NCBI GenBank assembly: GCA_013822275.1 | Contig: PNKC01000007.1 | Span: forward strand, 1-64,000 | From: Anaerolinea sp. | GTDB lineage: Bacteria > Chloroflexota > Dehalococcoidia > Tepidiformales > Tepidiformaceae | Length of the DNA stretch: 64,000 nt | Direction of reading: 5' to 3' | Shown here: positions 9,801-20,202 of the stretch, piece after piece | Layout of the letters: every line of letters starts with the position of its first letter | Position numbering within the stretch: position 1 is the stretch's first letter | Notes under the pieces: model-generated | The model's input: the letters and a program-made list of their open reading frames with translations, nothing else | Databases searched by the model: none | Told to the model about the DNA's origin: nothing | Made by a program: the position numbers and the translations under genes

Positions 9801-12135
9801 GGGAGAGCGCCAGAACGCTGTGGGAATCCTGCCATTTCGACGCGTCCGCGCAGAGGGTCTGGAGGTGCTCGTACTTCACCGCCAGGAGTCCCGTCTGTTC
9901 GAGATTCGGCGAGGTCAGGCGCCACCCTCGCCGCATGTCGTAGAAGACGCGATACCGAACGACCGACCGCAGGGCGTTCAGTGCGTCGTCGCGCCCGTAC
10001 TCGTCTTCGGGGTTCTTCGCATAGTGGGTGTAATCGAGCCCAAGGGCGGAGGTGACGGCGATGGCGAGGTCTTCGTAAGCAATGCCTGAAGGGCCGGCGT
10101 CGGTGAGCGCTCGAGCGAGGGCGCCGCGCAGCATCGCAACTTGAATGAAGTCGTTGAAATGGCCGGCCTGTAGGGATGCATCCTGACGGTTGTCCGTGAA
10201 GCTGAGGAGCTTGCGAGCCGTCTCCGGCACCTCGTCGGCAGCGCGAAGGGCGCGAACGATCGAGAGCGAGAGAATCGTTGTCGCCGTACTTCGGCCTTCG
10301 GTTGCGAGCTCGGTTAGTTTGCCGATGTCTGACCGTTGTCGGCTGGCGTAGGCGACGCCGCACCGCAGGCACATTCGGAATGGCGTGAGGACGAACCAGG
10401 CGTCGAGGCCGGCCAGACCACTGCCCGGCGAGCAACGCCCGTCCGGTGCGACTCGCACCGGGATAGGAGCGAGACCGCGGAACTGCCGCTGGAGCCGCAT
10501 GAAGCCATCAGGTCCCACTTCCAGCCAGTCGTCTGGAAACTCCTCCGCGTCACCTGTCCAGTCCAGGTTTCGGGCAAGTACGACGTAACCGGAGACGACT
10601 GACTCGTCGTCGCTGTCGGACCGAGACGACACATCGCGTCCACGAAGGCGCCCATCGCGCAGGTTGACCCGGCCGGAGCCGCGCCCAGCGAGTTGCTGGT
10701 CGCGTTGGTCCCAATCGACCACATAGTAGTCTTGGCCGCACTCACGGCAGAATGCCAAAGGGAGCAGAATGCGGGAGCGGTCGCCGGGTTCCTGTGGCAC
10801 GTACTGTTGCGCGTTCAGCGTGGCGTAGCGGCTATCAGCAGCTTCGATCGAGGAGTAGACAGTGTCTCCGCGGGAGATGAACTGATGGAGCCGGAACGCA
10901 AACAGGGGGAGTCCCGTTTGTGGATTCAGGGTTCGGAAGCCAGCCATCAGGACGGCTCTGAGATGAGCCGCACAAGTAGCCTCCACGACCCCTGATTCTT
11001 CGCTCAAGAGGGCCGCCGCCTGGTCGATGTCTCTCGGTTCAGCGCGCATCGGCCTTCCATCTGGCTCGAAGGCGAGACAGAGACGTTGCTCCACCCAGCA
11101 TGCGACCGGATCAGATACAAATTGGTCCGGGTCATTTGAGTAGCTGAGCGGCCCCCCCAGGCGCCGCGCCAGTGCCGTAGGTGACGGCTCGCCTGTCGTG
11201 ACACGCATGAGCGATTCGTCGATCACCTCGTCCGCAGTGACCGAGACACCAAAAATCGAACTCGCGACCTCCGCGACAACACGAAGCCGTTCGGGGCGAG
11301 CACCTTCACCGGCGATTGTGGCCGAGGTCCCGACGAATCGAAGGTGCGGTGCTCTCAAACGCTCCCGCACGCGCCGCACGAGCATCGCGACATCGGCCCC
11401 CTGCCTGCCCCTGTAGGTGTGGAGCTCGTCCAGGACGAGGAAGTCGAGTCTCTGGGCTGCCCGGATGACCTTTCGGTCGATCTCCGTCGGCCGCGTCATG
11501 ATCAGCTCGAGCATCATGAAGTTGGTGAGGAGGATGTCAGGGGGGCTGTTCACGAGCGTCTGTCGCTCGTCAGGCGTCTCCTGGCCCGTATACCGCGCAA
11601 ACCGGACAGGCTCCTGCCCCTTCCCGTACCCATCCTCGAGGAACTTCCGAAGCTCCTCCATCTGGCTGTTGCAAAGCGCGTTCATGGGATAGACGACGAT
11701 CGCCGAGATCCGCTCGCGACGCTGCGCCTCCGGCTTCTTGAGGACGTGGTCTATGATGGGCACCATGTACGCGAGGCTCTTCCCTGAACCGGTACCGGTG
11801 GTCAGGACGTAGGACTTGCCGGTTCTGGCTTTCTCGATTGCCTCGCGCTGGTGGCGATAGAGCCGCATCGTCTCCCCGGGGAGCCGCACGTCCTTGCCCC
11901 GGCGGAAGATCCTGCCGCATTCGGAGTGGAGCAACCCTTCCGCGACCAAGTCGTCGATCGACCCGCCGGGTTGGTATGCCGGATTGAGCTGGATCAGGGG
12001 GTCGGGCCAGAGAACCCCGCTCTCGAGCTGTTCGTCAACGAACTCACGGAGGCGGGCGTCACGAATCCTCACGAAGCTCTGCACATAACGGGCGTAGTCG
12101 TCTATGACGCGATTTCTGAGGCCGAAGACATCCAT
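6847..12135 (-). CDS. Large DEAD/DEAH helicase with DUF1998/MZB-type Cys clusters and a putative C-terminal PD-(D/E)XK/Vsr-like nuclease domain (DISARM/Druantia superfamily)
   Basis: [52 protein letters not shown]...[21 protein letters not shown]-terminal [46 protein letters not shown]. Confidence 0.75.
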   Translation of the reverse strand: MDVFGLRNRVIDDYARYVQSFVRIRDARLREFVDEQLESGVLWPDPLIQLNPAYQPGGSIDDLVAEGLLHSECGRIFRRGKDVRLPGETMRLYRHQREAIEKARTGKSYVLTTGTGSGKSLAYMVPIIDHVLKKPEAQRRERISAIVVYPMNALCNSQMEELRKFLEDGYGKGQEPVRFARYTGQETPDERQTLVNSPPDILLTNFMMLELIMTRPTEIDRKVIRAAQRLDFLVLDELHTYRGRQGADVAMLVRRVRERLRAPHLRFVGTSATIAGEGARPERLRVVAEVASSIFGVSVTADEVIDESLMRVTTGEPSPTALARRLGGPLSYSNDPDQFVSDPVACWVEQRLCLAFEPDGRPMRAEPRDIDQAAALLSEESGVVEATCAAHLRAVLMAGFRTLNPQTGLPLFAFRLHQFISRGDTVYSSIEAADSRYATLNAQQYVPQEPGDRSRILLPLAFCRECGQDYYVVDWDQRDQQLAGRGSGRVNLRDGRLRGRDVSSRSDSDDESVVSGYVVLARNLDWTGDAEEFPDDWLEVGPDGFMRLQRQFRGLAPIPVRVAPDGRCSPGSGLAGLDAWFVLTPFRMCLRCGVAYASRQRSDIGKLTELATEGRSTATTILSLSIVRALRAADEVPETARKLLSFTDNRQDASLQAGHFNDFIQVAMLRGALARALTDAGPSGIAYEDLAIAVTSALGLDYTHYAKNPEDEYGRDDALNALRSVVRYRVFYDMRRGWRLTSPNLEQTGLLAVKYEHLQTLCADASKWQDSHSVLALSQPEQRERACREVLDWMRRELAVNADCLEPDEQERMMRRSSQHLRSVNEPAPTGGLSWGIELDERPQRFRVVRLDRVEEFSRDREIALTSSSAIGHFLRSPSSWTALQGKKMAPKDFPALARSLIDVLALNGFVEPFGGAEFKNPKDREGRPLLFRLRMGRVRWLPGDGKSAPDLTRTPRVSGERAEANAFFRDLYELVARGLRDFEAREHTAQVAVEDRQEREDRFRAGHLAVLYCSPTMELGVDIADLSAVNLRNVPPTPANYAQRSGRAGRSGQPALVATYCSSMNQHDQYFFRRPRLMVSGAVQPPRLDLANEDLVRAHLHAEWLAATSQSLGNSMREVLDLSSEDALPLLPGVRDSLHAPAAVARAREVFAPILDVLRPRIESAGWYDADWLERGLEQAVHEFDRACERWRMMYRAARTQRDSQRKIADDMSVARPDRDRAARLSDEARRQLDLLAGDGREFNSDFYPYRYFASEGFLPGYNFPRLPVSAYLPGERAVGMNRRQTTAISRPRFLAVSEFGPRSLIYHEGSRYRVDGVIMPATGEDGTRTTSCKLCSQCGYAHFAPYLNDERCRGCGELVEGASRLYSDLLRLTGVKTRRTTRITSDEEERLRLGYDVLTAFAFASGPDGDRRTQVTYQRDAKAVAYGELALTATLWRFNIGWVRRKDKETHGFYLNTSTGLWDRDNQEPEADADEAPEEATATKQRVVPFVEDRRNALVIRPAEKLAPDVALVLQYALKRGIETVYQVEPSELAVEPLPTPEDPRQLLFYESAEGGAGVLERVAVDPGALARVARAALDVCHFDPDTLEDVRRAPHAREDCEAACYDCLLSYSNTRYHDLLDRQLVKDLLSELAQSTTEVGAGRKSRSEQLAELRRRADPASRLEQDFLGFLEAGDYRLPDEAQRHFSELGANPDFFYGESAACVYVDGPHHDYPERAARDSAANARLRDAGYEVIRFTARADWRAVVARYPWVFGEGKA

Positions 12136-12319
12136 GGGCGCGCTCCCGTCACCCTCGCGGGGCGTGTGCGCCTGCCGCCGCTGAGTATGTCATGTTGGTG
12201 GATTGAACCACTACTCCGCAAGCGCGCCAGCAGTTGTCGTGGAAGGGATTGTGCCTTGGCTACCGCCAGGCAAAGAGGCACTGCGTTGGCCCGAGTCACA
12301 TGGCGGGGCGCGGCACCGG

Positions 12320-15300
12320 TTATCTGCTCACTGCTGCCTGAGTCGTCAGAACCTCCACTAGCTTCGCCGTCTCCGGGAGCGGTGCGGCGTTATCATCCTC
12401 CAGCTCCCGCCGGAGCGAGGCCACGAGGTTCTTGTAGGCCCGCTTCACGGCGTTGGTGTCCCCGAGGGCCGCGTAGCAGCGCATCGACCCACGCACGGCT
12501 TCCTCATCGATCGGATCGCGCGGCAGGATCGCCTCGTAGAACTGGATGGCCATCTTCGGGTCGCGGCAGTCGATGGCCAGCTTCGCGGCCCGGTGCGCGG
12601 CGGTAACGAAGCGCTTCTGATAGTCGCGGCGGTAGACCTCCGCCCACTCGTAGATCTCGTCGCCGAGGAAATCGGCGGTGCACAGCGCCAGCGCCCGTTC
12701 GTACTCGACGAGCGCCTCGTAGCCGTGGAGCTTCTCCGCTCGACCGAGGTGCGCGTCGAAGGCGTCCACGTCGACCCGGAACAGCCCGGAGCGCAGGTGA
12801 TAGCGCTGGCTTGCTGTGACCAGCACCTGGTTGTCCACCTCGCCGGCTGCGCGCGTAAGCGTGCGGCGAAGGTAGTAGGCCGCGTTGGAGAGCTGGTGAC
12901 TCACCTGCTCGACATCGCCGTCCGGCCAGAGCGCCTCCGCCACCGTCTCCCGGAGCACCGGCGTGCCACCGTGCGCCACGAGATAGGCGAGGAGCTCACG
13001 CGCCTTCTGGATGGTCCACCCGTTGACCTCTCCCATCGCCGTTTCGACTCGAAACGACCCGAAGAGCCGCACGTGAAAAAGCGGGCCGCCCTGAGCGGAG
13101 GATTCGTCTTCATCGCCCGGCTCAGTCAGCGGTAAGGACGGCTGCCGGTCCATCGCCGGGACAGACGCCGACGGGCGCGGCTGCGAAGGCTCACCGGCCT
13201 CGGCATCGTGGCTGACGGCACCCTCCTCGTTGGGCACTGACACCGGATCCTCCGCGCCATCCTTGGCGGCTACGTGATCGTCCGCAGACTCATCGATGTC
13301 CGGCCCGCCAATCACCGGTTCATTCCCATTGAGGGAAGGCGAGACCGGGGGCAGGAACCCGAGGTCCCCAACCGCTCTGGCTGGCCGATGGGCGGTTTGC
13401 CGTCGCACCGTGACCGGCTCAAGGTCGAGGGGAGGGTGGCGCGGAACATTGAGGGTCAACCCACCGTTCGCGCCGTCGCGCCCCTCGTCTTCGAACGCCA
13501 CACTCGCCCCGAACGCCTGCCGCGCCGCGGAATCCGCGAGGACCTCGGTGCTCGCCACAACGAAGATGCTGTGCTCCGGGCCCTGGCGCAGGACCGCCTC
13601 CAACTCGGTTGTGGCGTCGCCGATGTCCAGGGCCGGTCCGACGAACGCAACCAGCGTCGGACGTTCGTGCCTGCCCCCTTCGTCCTGGACGATCGCCTCT
13701 TCCAGCTGGCGGGCGATAGCGGCGATCGTCGGGGCGCACGCGTCGCCGTCTGGTCTGCACAGGAGCGGCCCGAGGGCATCCCCCAGGAGCTCACTGCCCG
13801 GCCTGTCCGCGACGACGGCCAGCTCCTGGGCCGTGTACAACGAGGTGAGCGTCGCAAGCCACGTCGTGAGGAGATCTCGCGTCTCCAGCCGGCCACCGGC
13901 GACGAGGACGCTACCTGTCGCTGCAAGATTGAGGTAGTAGATCCCGGACTCGGTGGCGCCAACGGGGACGACCAGCGGTTGGCCGAGGGAGGATTCCCCG
14001 AACAAGACGCTCGCGAGACGGCTCAGCCGGGAGAGCTTCAGGCGGACGCGGGTCGGGCTCTCATCCTCTCCGTCGACCACGCAGGCCAATTGGCGTCCCA
14101 GGGTGTGGCGTGCCGCGACGATGGCGTTCGCGTCGCCCGGTGGGCAGTCGAGGGTGAACTCGAGGAAGCGGTCCGACTCGCGCACCAGCAACACCGCGGT
14201 CGCGCTGAAATCAAGATCGGCGAGCGCCGACTGGAGCGCAGCGGTCACGGCCACTACCCGGCCTGCATCGCCCGCCCCGGCCGGACGCAGCTCCCGCTCG
14301 CTCGCGGTTCGCAGCCCAGGCCTGCGTCGCGAGCGCCGAAACACGAGCAACATCGCCGCGCCGCCCGCCGTGACCGCCGCTACCGCTGCCAGGGCCGCGG
14401 TTCCCGGGAGAGGCGGCTTGAACAGGGGCCGCTCGACCCGCGAGTTTGAGCGGTCGTCCGATGCCGTGTCGCCTGCTCCGCCGGTCGCCTCCTCCGTGAC
14501 CTGTGCAACGGCCGCCGGTACCGGCGCCTCGGGCGTTGGCTCCGGGTCTGGCACCGCTGGGGAGGCCGTTGGTTCGGCAGCGGCTGTGGGTTCTCCTTGC
14601 TCCAGGGCTGGCGGCGTGAGGCCCGGCGAGATGGGATCCTGCGGCAGCTCCAGGGTCCAGCCGGGGTAGATCAGGTTCGGGTTCACGAACGGCCGGCCGT
14701 CAGCCATCTGGCGTTGCTGGTTGAGCGCCCAGAGGTCGGTCCAACGGAACCCGTCACCGAGGAAGCGCTCGGAGATGTGCCAGAGGCTATCGCCTGGCAC
14801 GACCGTGTACGAGGCAGGGACCGCCGGCGTGGAGAGTTGCGGCTGCTGGGGCGTGGCCGGCGAGTGATCGGGGACATCGGACGAAGCATGTGCGGGGGAT
14901 ATCCACACCGGCGCCGCCACGGCGGTGACGTCGGCAGTGACGGCCGCCGGCGAAAGCGGTGCATGGAGTGAGGCGTTGATCACGATCACCCCGGCCAGCG
15001 CGCCATCGACAACGCGCCTGACAAAGGGGAGGGTCAGCGGCGCGGTGATCCGCAGCCCGGCCAGCGTCCACCGCGCCTGACCGGTCAGAGACGCTGCGAG
15101 CCCCAGTCCCAGTCGGACGATGATGCTGAGGCCAAGGTAGAGGAGCGCGAGCCAGGCGATCCCGGAAGCCACCGTGATGGCGTCCTCGTCCGCGAGCTGC
15201 GTCCCGCCCAGCACCTCCCGCACACGGCTCCATTCGGGCAGAGCCGCGAGCATTGTGGGCGGTCCGGCGAAACCCCAGAGGGCCGCGGCCAGCGCGAGGC

Positions 15301-15382
15301 AGGTAGCGACCAGGGCGATGAGGCCGAGCTTCGTGCCGCCGGTGGTGCGGCCTCGCCGTACTGTCATGCCTTGCGTCGTCAT
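12320..15382 (-). CDS. Membrane-anchored LysM-domain / SARP-BTAD transcriptional regulator-like protein
   Basis: N-terminal TM segments, LysM YTVVPGDSLWHISERFLGDG...NPNLIYPGWTLELP, C-terminal winged-helix/BTAD HVRLFGSFRVETAMGEVNGWTIQKARELLAYLVAHGG. Confidence 0.75.
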   Translation of the reverse strand: MTTQGMTVRRGRTTGGTKLGLIALVATCLALAAALWGFAGPPTMLAALPEWSRVREVLGGTQLADEDAITVASGIAWLALLYLGLSIIVRLGLGLAASLTGQARWTLAGLRITAPLTLPFVRRVVDGALAGVIVINASLHAPLSPAAVTADVTAVAAPVWISPAHASSDVPDHSPATPQQPQLSTPAVPASYTVVPGDSLWHISERFLGDGFRWTDLWALNQQRQMADGRPFVNPNLIYPGWTLELPQDPISPGLTPPALEQGEPTAAAEPTASPAVPDPEPTPEAPVPAAVAQVTEEATGGAGDTASDDRSNSRVERPLFKPPLPGTAALAAVAAVTAGGAAMLLVFRRSRRRPGLRTASERELRPAGAGDAGRVVAVTAALQSALADLDFSATAVLLVRESDRFLEFTLDCPPGDANAIVAARHTLGRQLACVVDGEDESPTRVRLKLSRLSRLASVLFGESSLGQPLVVPVGATESGIYYLNLAATGSVLVAGGRLETRDLLTTWLATLTSLYTAQELAVVADRPGSELLGDALGPLLCRPDGDACAPTIAAIARQLEEAIVQDEGGRHERPTLVAFVGPALDIGDATTELEAVLRQGPEHSIFVVASTEVLADSAARQAFGASVAFEDEGRDGANGGLTLNVPRHPPLDLEPVTVRRQTAHRPARAVGDLGFLPPVSPSLNGNEPVIGGPDIDESADDHVAAKDGAEDPVSVPNEEGAVSHDAEAGEPSQPRPSASVPAMDRQPSLPLTEPGDEDESSAQGGPLFHVRLFGSFRVETAMGEVNGWTIQKARELLAYLVAHGGTPVLRETVAEALWPDGDVEQVSHQLSNAAYYLRRTLTRAAGEVDNQVLVTASQRYHLRSGLFRVDVDAFDAHLGRAEKLHGYEALVEYERALALCTADFLGDEIYEWAEVYRRDYQKRFVTAAHRAAKLAIDCRDPKMAIQFYEAILPRDPIDEEAVRGSMRCYAALGDTNAVKRAYKNLVASLRRELEDDNAAPLPETAKLVEVLTTQAAVSR

Positions 15383-15386
15383 GCTG

Positions 15387-16319
15387 CTACCGTCCTGTCA
15401 GCACCGACTGAAGTTGTTGTACCGGGTAGTCCGTCGTGAACGACCGGCTGATGGGATCGAGCGGTTGCCAGCCGCCGCCGTTGACGCGGTACTTCGCCGA
15501 GAACGTGACCTCCACGGCGACGCGGTAGGCGCCGCCCGCTGTCAGCGAGGACTGCTCGTAGACGTGCTCGATGTCGCTCTTCGCCGGGTAGGGCTGCCCG
15601 AGGGAGGTGGTCTCGCTGGTCGTCCCATCGCCGAAGGACCACCGGTAGGCCAGCGGCTGCACTTCCACGTCGACTGAGACGCTGCCGAGCACATCGGATG
15701 AGCCGATCACAGCGCCGTCGTAGCCGTCGGCCCAGAACCACGACGGCAGTGCCACGAGCCCGGTCGAGGGATTGGCCTGGATGGCGATGCCGGGGATAGG
15801 GAGGTGGTTCAGGAGCTCCAGGGCGACGGCAACCGGGTCTACAGAACCACCGGAAGTCACGACGACTCGCACGTTCCCGCCTGTCGCCGCATCGATGGGG
15901 ATCCAGACGACGGCGAAGAAGCCGTCGTTGCAGACAACCGTCCACGGGGTGGAGCCCGGGTGAAGCGGCGCCTCCTTCTGGAACCAGGCCGAGAGCGAGT
16001 TGCCGATGTTCATGGCGTCCGCTTTGCAGGAGCGTTGGCTCCCGGTACTGACTGAACCGCTGGCCGACGATGAGCCGCCGGCGCTTCCGGGGGTCTGCTG
16101 GGTGACGGCAATGTAGATCGTCACGCCGTTGGGACCGGACTGAACACTCACCGAACCTCCCGGCGTGCTGGGCCGGGGTGTCGCCGATTGGCCTGGCACC
16201 GGGTCGTCGGCGAAGGCAGTCGCGAGCGGGATCAGGCCCGCCGTAGCGGCCACCATCAGGAAGAGCAGCCGGGAGCCCTTGGAACTCAGTTCTGCCGAAC
16301 GCTTCGAATTACTACCCAT
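15387..16319 (-). CDS. Secreted protein with PKD-like domain (YRWSFGDGTTSETTSLGQPYP), Tad-locus associated
   Basis: Signal-like N-terminus and PKD motif; coordinated strand with tad genes. Confidence 0.6.
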   Translation of the reverse strand: MGSNSKRSAELSSKGSRLLFLMVAATAGLIPLATAFADDPVPGQSATPRPSTPGGSVSVQSGPNGVTIYIAVTQQTPGSAGGSSSASGSVSTGSQRSCKADAMNIGNSLSAWFQKEAPLHPGSTPWTVVCNDGFFAVVWIPIDAATGGNVRVVVTSGGSVDPVAVALELLNHLPIPGIAIQANPSTGLVALPSWFWADGYDGAVIGSSDVLGSVSVDVEVQPLAYRWSFGDGTTSETTSLGQPYPAKSDIEHVYEQSSLTAGGAYRVAVEVTFSAKYRVNGGGWQPLDPISRSFTTDYPVQQLQSVLTGR

Positions 16320-16840
16320 TGTCCATCTACCTTTTCGAGGAAGAACGTGTCCTTCAGCGTTTCGCCACTACCGGGAGCCGAAGGCGGCTTACGCGTCTCC
16401 GGATCGACGTAGAAGCTGTTGTTCGTCATCTCGTCGAAGACGACGGCAGACGTTGCCGAGGCTTCGAGTACTACCGGGCTGTGTTCAATCACGACTCTTA
16501 ACGCAACGCCCTGCCGGCGCAATTCCCTGATCTCTTCCCGGACGCGCTGTACCTCCTCGTCGGATGCAACCTTGGCGACAGGGCTCTCGTCCAGGTTGAG
16601 CACCGCCTCCGTATAGAGGTCCCAGTAACCGAGATAAGCCGCGAGGATCTCGTCCTCCAGGCTCATGGCCGCCGTCGGTGTCGGTGGCACCGTCGGGCTG
16701 GGTCCGGGCAGGGCTGCGGTCACCGCAGGCGTTGGCGTGCCGTCGTCGTCGCCGCGCCCTCCGCAGGCCGCGACCAGCACCAGCAGGCTACCGGCCACCA
16801 CCGCCAGGACTGTCCGAACTTTCATCACCAGCCTCTTCAT
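16286..16840 (-). CDS. Putative lipoprotein of unknown function
   Basis: VLAVVAGSLLVLVAACGG lipobox-like N-terminus. Confidence 0.6.
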   Translation of the reverse strand: MKRLVMKVRTVLAVVAGSLLVLVAACGGRGDDDGTPTPAVTAALPGPSPTVPPTPTAAMSLEDEILAAYLGYWDLYTEAVLNLDESPVAKVASDEEVQRVREEIRELRRQGVALRVVIEHSPVVLEASATSAVVFDEMTNNSFYVDPETRKPPSAPGSGETLKDTFFLEKVDGQWVVIRSVRQN

Positions 16841-17274
16841 GGCCCCGCTCCGTCCACGCCGTAGCGCGGCTCCGCGGAGGCGCTTGCGCTCACGGCCACA
16901 CCGTTGATGCCGATCACTCGCAGGAACCCGGTGGAAGCCTGCCGCGAGACCTCGACGTCCACTCGGTCCGGGAGCACCGAGACCGAATAGGTAACGCTGT
17001 CCTCAGCATCGAGATAGAGGGCGGCCACCTCGCGCGCCATGCGTTCGTCGAGGACCACGCGGCCCTCGGCGCGGTAGACGGCCTCGTCGATCTGCATTGC
17101 CCCGGCCGCAGCGGCGGCGTCGGCGACGTTCTGGAGGTCACGCCGCTGGCTGAACACCAGCCCGCCGTCTGACACCAGCCCCACGACGCCGACCAGGCCG
17201 ACCATCATGAGCGCCACCATGACCAGCACCTGGCCCTCGTCGCCGCCGCCCAGCCGCCGGGTAAGGTGCCTCAT
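16837..17274 (-). CDS. TadG-like pilus assembly protein
   Basis: GQVLVMVALMMVGLVGVVGLVSDGGLVFSQRRDLQNVADAAAAAGA signature. Confidence 0.75.
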   Translation of the reverse strand: MRHLTRRLGGGDEGQVLVMVALMMVGLVGVVGLVSDGGLVFSQRRDLQNVADAAAAAGAMQIDEAVYRAEGRVVLDERMAREVAALYLDAEDSVTYSVSVLPDRVDVEVSRQASTGFLRVIGINGVAVSASASAEPRYGVDGAGP

Positions 17275-17726
17275 CGCGTCACCGCCGCACGGCTCCGGTA
17301 GAGGTCGACCCGCTCCGAATGACTCGCGCTCACCTCGACATCGAAGAAGCTGAGCAGCGGCAGGTCGGACAGCGGGACCGAATACCTCACGTCCGCCGTC
17401 ACGCGCCCGCCTCGCACGAAACCGTCCGCATCCACCTCGACAGTCAGCCGTTCCCCGGCGAGGCCGTAGCCCGCCGCGACCGCATGGCCGGCATCGAGCG
17501 CTTCGGCCATCCCCTGCTCCTCAGACGGCGCAACCGCCAGCGTCCGGCTCGCCTCTCGCGCCGCCGCCTGGACGGCGATCTTCGCCTCCGTGATGCGGCC
17601 CGCGGCGACCACCCCGAAAACCAGCAGGAGGAGGACGGGGATGGCGATGGCCGCTTCCACGAGCGCCTGCCCGGACTCATCGCCCAGGGCGCGAAGGTGG
17701 TTTCGGAAGGGAGGTCTATGGCCCAC
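17271..17726 (-). CDS. TadE-like pseudopilin (GTG start)
   Basis: DESGQALVEAAIAIPVLLLLVFGVVAAGRITEAKIAVQAAAREASR. Confidence 0.75.
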   Translation of the reverse strand: MGHRPPFRNHLRALGDESGQALVEAAIAIPVLLLLVFGVVAAGRITEAKIAVQAAAREASRTLAVAPSEEQGMAEALDAGHAVAAGYGLAGERLTVEVDADGFVRGGRVTADVRYSVPLSDLPLLSFFDVEVSASHSERVDLYRSRAAVTR

Positions 17727-18120
17727 TGCGGAAGCCCTCCTTCCGCATCGTGGCCGAGGCGTCGATCGAGACCGTCCGGCTGCCGAGCCAGGGGAAGATG
17801 AGCGGGTAGGCGCCGGCCGCGTCCACGACGACAGTTTCGCCGGTGTCCGACGCCGTGACCTCGAAGGACTCCGCGGTGCTGCCGAGCCCCGAGCGGAGCA
17901 CGTCCCGCGCCCGTGCCTCGCCGGCAGCGGCGTCGCCGCCCTCCACGGCGGCAAGGCGGGCGCCTTCCTGCGCGGCCGTGGTCGTGACGTTCTGGGCGTG
18001 GTGGACGAGCGCGAACTGGACCACTCCCACGAGGACCAGGAGGAGGATGGGGAGCACGAGCGCGAACTCGACCATGCTTTGGCCCGACTCGCGGCTTCCG
18101 GCATCCCGCAGGCGCCTCAC
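17716..18120 (-). CDS. TadE-like pseudopilin
   Basis: ESGQSMVEFALVLPILLLVLVGVVQFALVHHAQNVTTTAAQEGAR. Confidence 0.8.
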   Translation of the reverse strand: MRRLRDAGSRESGQSMVEFALVLPILLLVLVGVVQFALVHHAQNVTTTAAQEGARLAAVEGGDAAAGEARARDVLRSGLGSTAESFEVTASDTGETVVVDAAGAYPLIFPWLGSRTVSIDASATMRKEGFRSGP

Positions 18121-18121
18121 T

Positions 18122-18301
18122 TCAGATACCCCCGATCGCGCCGGTGATGTTCTCGAAGACTCCGACGATGCCCTCGCCCAGCGTCTGGACGGCGACGAGG
18201 GCGACCACCGCGATCAGGGCCGTGACGAGGGCGTACTCCACCATGGACTGGCCGGATTCGCCGCGCCGGAACAGAAGGCGTACTCGTTGGTGCAGGCTCA
18301 T
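18122..18301 (-). CDS. flp: Flp/Fap family pilin
   Basis: RRGESGQSMVEYALVTALIAVVALVAVQTLGEGIVGVFENI. Confidence 0.85.
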   Translation of the reverse strand: MSLHQRVRLLFRRGESGQSMVEYALVTALIAVVALVAVQTLGEGIVGVFENITGAIGGI

Positions 18302-18330
18302 GGGACTCTCCTTTCTGACACGCCCCGCCG

Positions 18331-19275
18331 TCACTCGCTGAGCCCGAGCAGTTGCACGCCTGCCGGGTAGAGGAGGACGACGAGGAAGACGGGGAAGATG
18401 AAGAGGGTGACAGGGAAGAGCATGCGGACGCTGCTCTTCTCGCCCTCGGCGATGAGGGTGGCGCGCTTCCGGTCGCGCACCGTGTCCGCGAGTGTGAGCA
18501 TGACCTGGCCGAGCGGGAGCCCCTGTTCGAGCGCCGACTGCCAGGCGTCAGCCATCGAGACGATCTCCGGCACGCCCTCCCGGGCAGCCAAGACTCGCAA
18601 GCCCTCGGACTCGGTCATCGTGCCGAGACCGGCCTCACGGGCGACCCCGCGAAGGCCGTCTCCGAGGACTCCGCGCACCTGCTTGCTCACCTCGAGCATC
18701 GACTGCTCCGGCGAGAGGCCGGCGCTGGCGGCCATCGCGAGTAGGTCGAGGACGGTCGGCAGCTCCATGAGGATCGCCTGCCGCCGGCGCGCGGTGCGCC
18801 GTTCCAGCAACCAGTCCGGCTGGAGGAAGCCGAGAAGGAAGCCGCCTAGCCAGGTCCAGACCGGCCAGGGCCCGAAGGGATGGAGGCCAGCCAGGTTCAT
18901 GGCCGGGAAGAAGGCGAAGAAGAGGAGGCCGGCGGCCAGCTTCTGGCCGAAGAACTGCGACGGCGTCGTCCCCGGCCAGCCGGTCGCCAGGCGCTGCTCC
19001 AGGTCTGCCGTGCGGACGCCGACACGCGTGAGCACCCGTCCGATGAGCGCGCCCGCATCCTCGAGGATGGGGCGCAGAAGCCGTTCCAGCGACGGGGAGG
19101 CGAACAGCGCTGGCCCCGTCCGGCGGCTTGCCGCTTCCAGCACCATCCGCCCCTCGGCGGAGAGTAGCCGGAGCTGGGTCGCGAGGTCGGGACGGCGCTG
19201 CGCCCAGGGCAGGCTCGACAGGACCAGCAAAAGCCCCACGCCGAAGAGCCCGCCGAGGACGGCGCCGGCGGTCAC
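18331..19275 (-). CDS. tadC: Type II secretion F-domain protein TadC
   Basis: T2SF-like segment LPTVLDLLAMAASAGLSPEQSMLEVSKQVRG...LGQVMLTLADTVRDRKRATLIAEGEKSSVRMLFPVTLFIFPVFLVVLLYP. Confidence 0.8.
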   Translation of the reverse strand: MTAGAVLGGLFGVGLLLVLSSLPWAQRRPDLATQLRLLSAEGRMVLEAASRRTGPALFASPSLERLLRPILEDAGALIGRVLTRVGVRTADLEQRLATGWPGTTPSQFFGQKLAAGLLFFAFFPAMNLAGLHPFGPWPVWTWLGGFLLGFLQPDWLLERRTARRRQAILMELPTVLDLLAMAASAGLSPEQSMLEVSKQVRGVLGDGLRGVAREAGLGTMTESEGLRVLAAREGVPEIVSMADAWQSALEQGLPLGQVMLTLADTVRDRKRATLIAEGEKSSVRMLFPVTLFIFPVFLVVLLYPAGVQLLGLSE

Positions 19276-20135
19276 TGGAGCACCCGCGCTTCGACGGGTA
19301 GGCGGGTCGCCCGCAGCATGCCCGCGTAGCCGACGGCGACGCTGAGCAGGCAGAGCGCCAGAATGCCCTGGCCCGCCGGGGTGGAGAATACGTCCAAATA
19401 GCCGGGGTTGAGGCCCCGCACGGCCAGGATCAGCATGAGCGGCAGGGCGGCGATGATCCGCGCCGAGAGCACGTTCTTCGCCTGGTGGGCACGCAGCTCC
19501 CGCTCGACCTGGACGGACTGGCGGACCGAGCGGCTGAGGCTGTCGAGGACGGCGCCCAGGTTGCGGCCACCGACGCGGTGGGACATGACGAGCGCGGCCG
19601 CGACGGTGTCGAAGACCGGCTCGGCGAATCGATCCCGCGTGCGCCTGATGCCATCCTCGAAGCCGCTGAGCCGTAGCTCGCGGGCCAGGTCGGCGAAGGA
19701 TGGCCGGAGGATCTCCGGGCCGTTCCGGGCCAGCGAGGCGATCGCCTCCTCGACGCTCATGCCGGACCGCACGGCTGCCCGCAGGGCGTCGACCGCGTCG
19801 GCCAGCCCGGCCTGAACGGCGGCTCGATGACGCTCGTGGCGGTTGCGGAAGTACCAGGCGGGGAGCAGGAGTCCGACGGCGAACGTCGCCGCGCTCACGG
19901 CCGGCCAGCCGAGGCCAAGCTGCGTAACAAACGCCACCCCGAGTCCGCTGCCACTGCTCAGGAGGACGAAGTCTCGCGGGGTCAGCTCGCCCGCGCCGTT
20001 ACCCACCAGGAAGGCCCGCAACGCGGCGCTGAGGCTCCGGCCATCCTCGCGTTGCGGCGGCGCCCAGCGGGCGGTCGCCGACATGAAGATCAGCAGGATC
20101 CCCGCGGCGAAGGTCAGTGACAGGATGAGCGGCAT
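19272..20135 (-). CDS. tadB: Type II secretion F-domain protein TadB
   Basis: DAVDALRAAVRSGMSVEEAIASLARNGPEILRPSF...VLDSLSRSVRQSVQVERELRAHQAKNVLSARIIAALPLMLILAV; start set at MPLILSL. Confidence 0.8.
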   Translation of the reverse strand: MPLILSLTFAAGILLIFMSATARWAPPQREDGRSLSAALRAFLVGNGAGELTPRDFVLLSSGSGLGVAFVTQLGLGWPAVSAATFAVGLLLPAWYFRNRHERHRAAVQAGLADAVDALRAAVRSGMSVEEAIASLARNGPEILRPSFADLARELRLSGFEDGIRRTRDRFAEPVFDTVAAALVMSHRVGGRNLGAVLDSLSRSVRQSVQVERELRAHQAKNVLSARIIAALPLMLILAVRGLNPGYLDVFSTPAGQGILALCLLSVAVGYAGMLRATRLPVEARVLQ

Positions 20136-20202
20136 AAGCTCCCTCCCCGACCCTCCATGCTGCCCGCGGCAGGTCCAGTTCCACTCCAACGCGAGCCCGT
20201 CA

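Noticed and set aside
9215-10435. 406-aa minus-strand ORF inside the large helicase region
   Set aside because: Alternate-frame shadow of the 1762-aa helicase, which carries consistent motifs across this region
12240-12300. tgccttggctaccgccaggca imperfect inverted repeat as terminator
   Set aside because: Imperfect stem, no U-run on either strand; not strong enough to call
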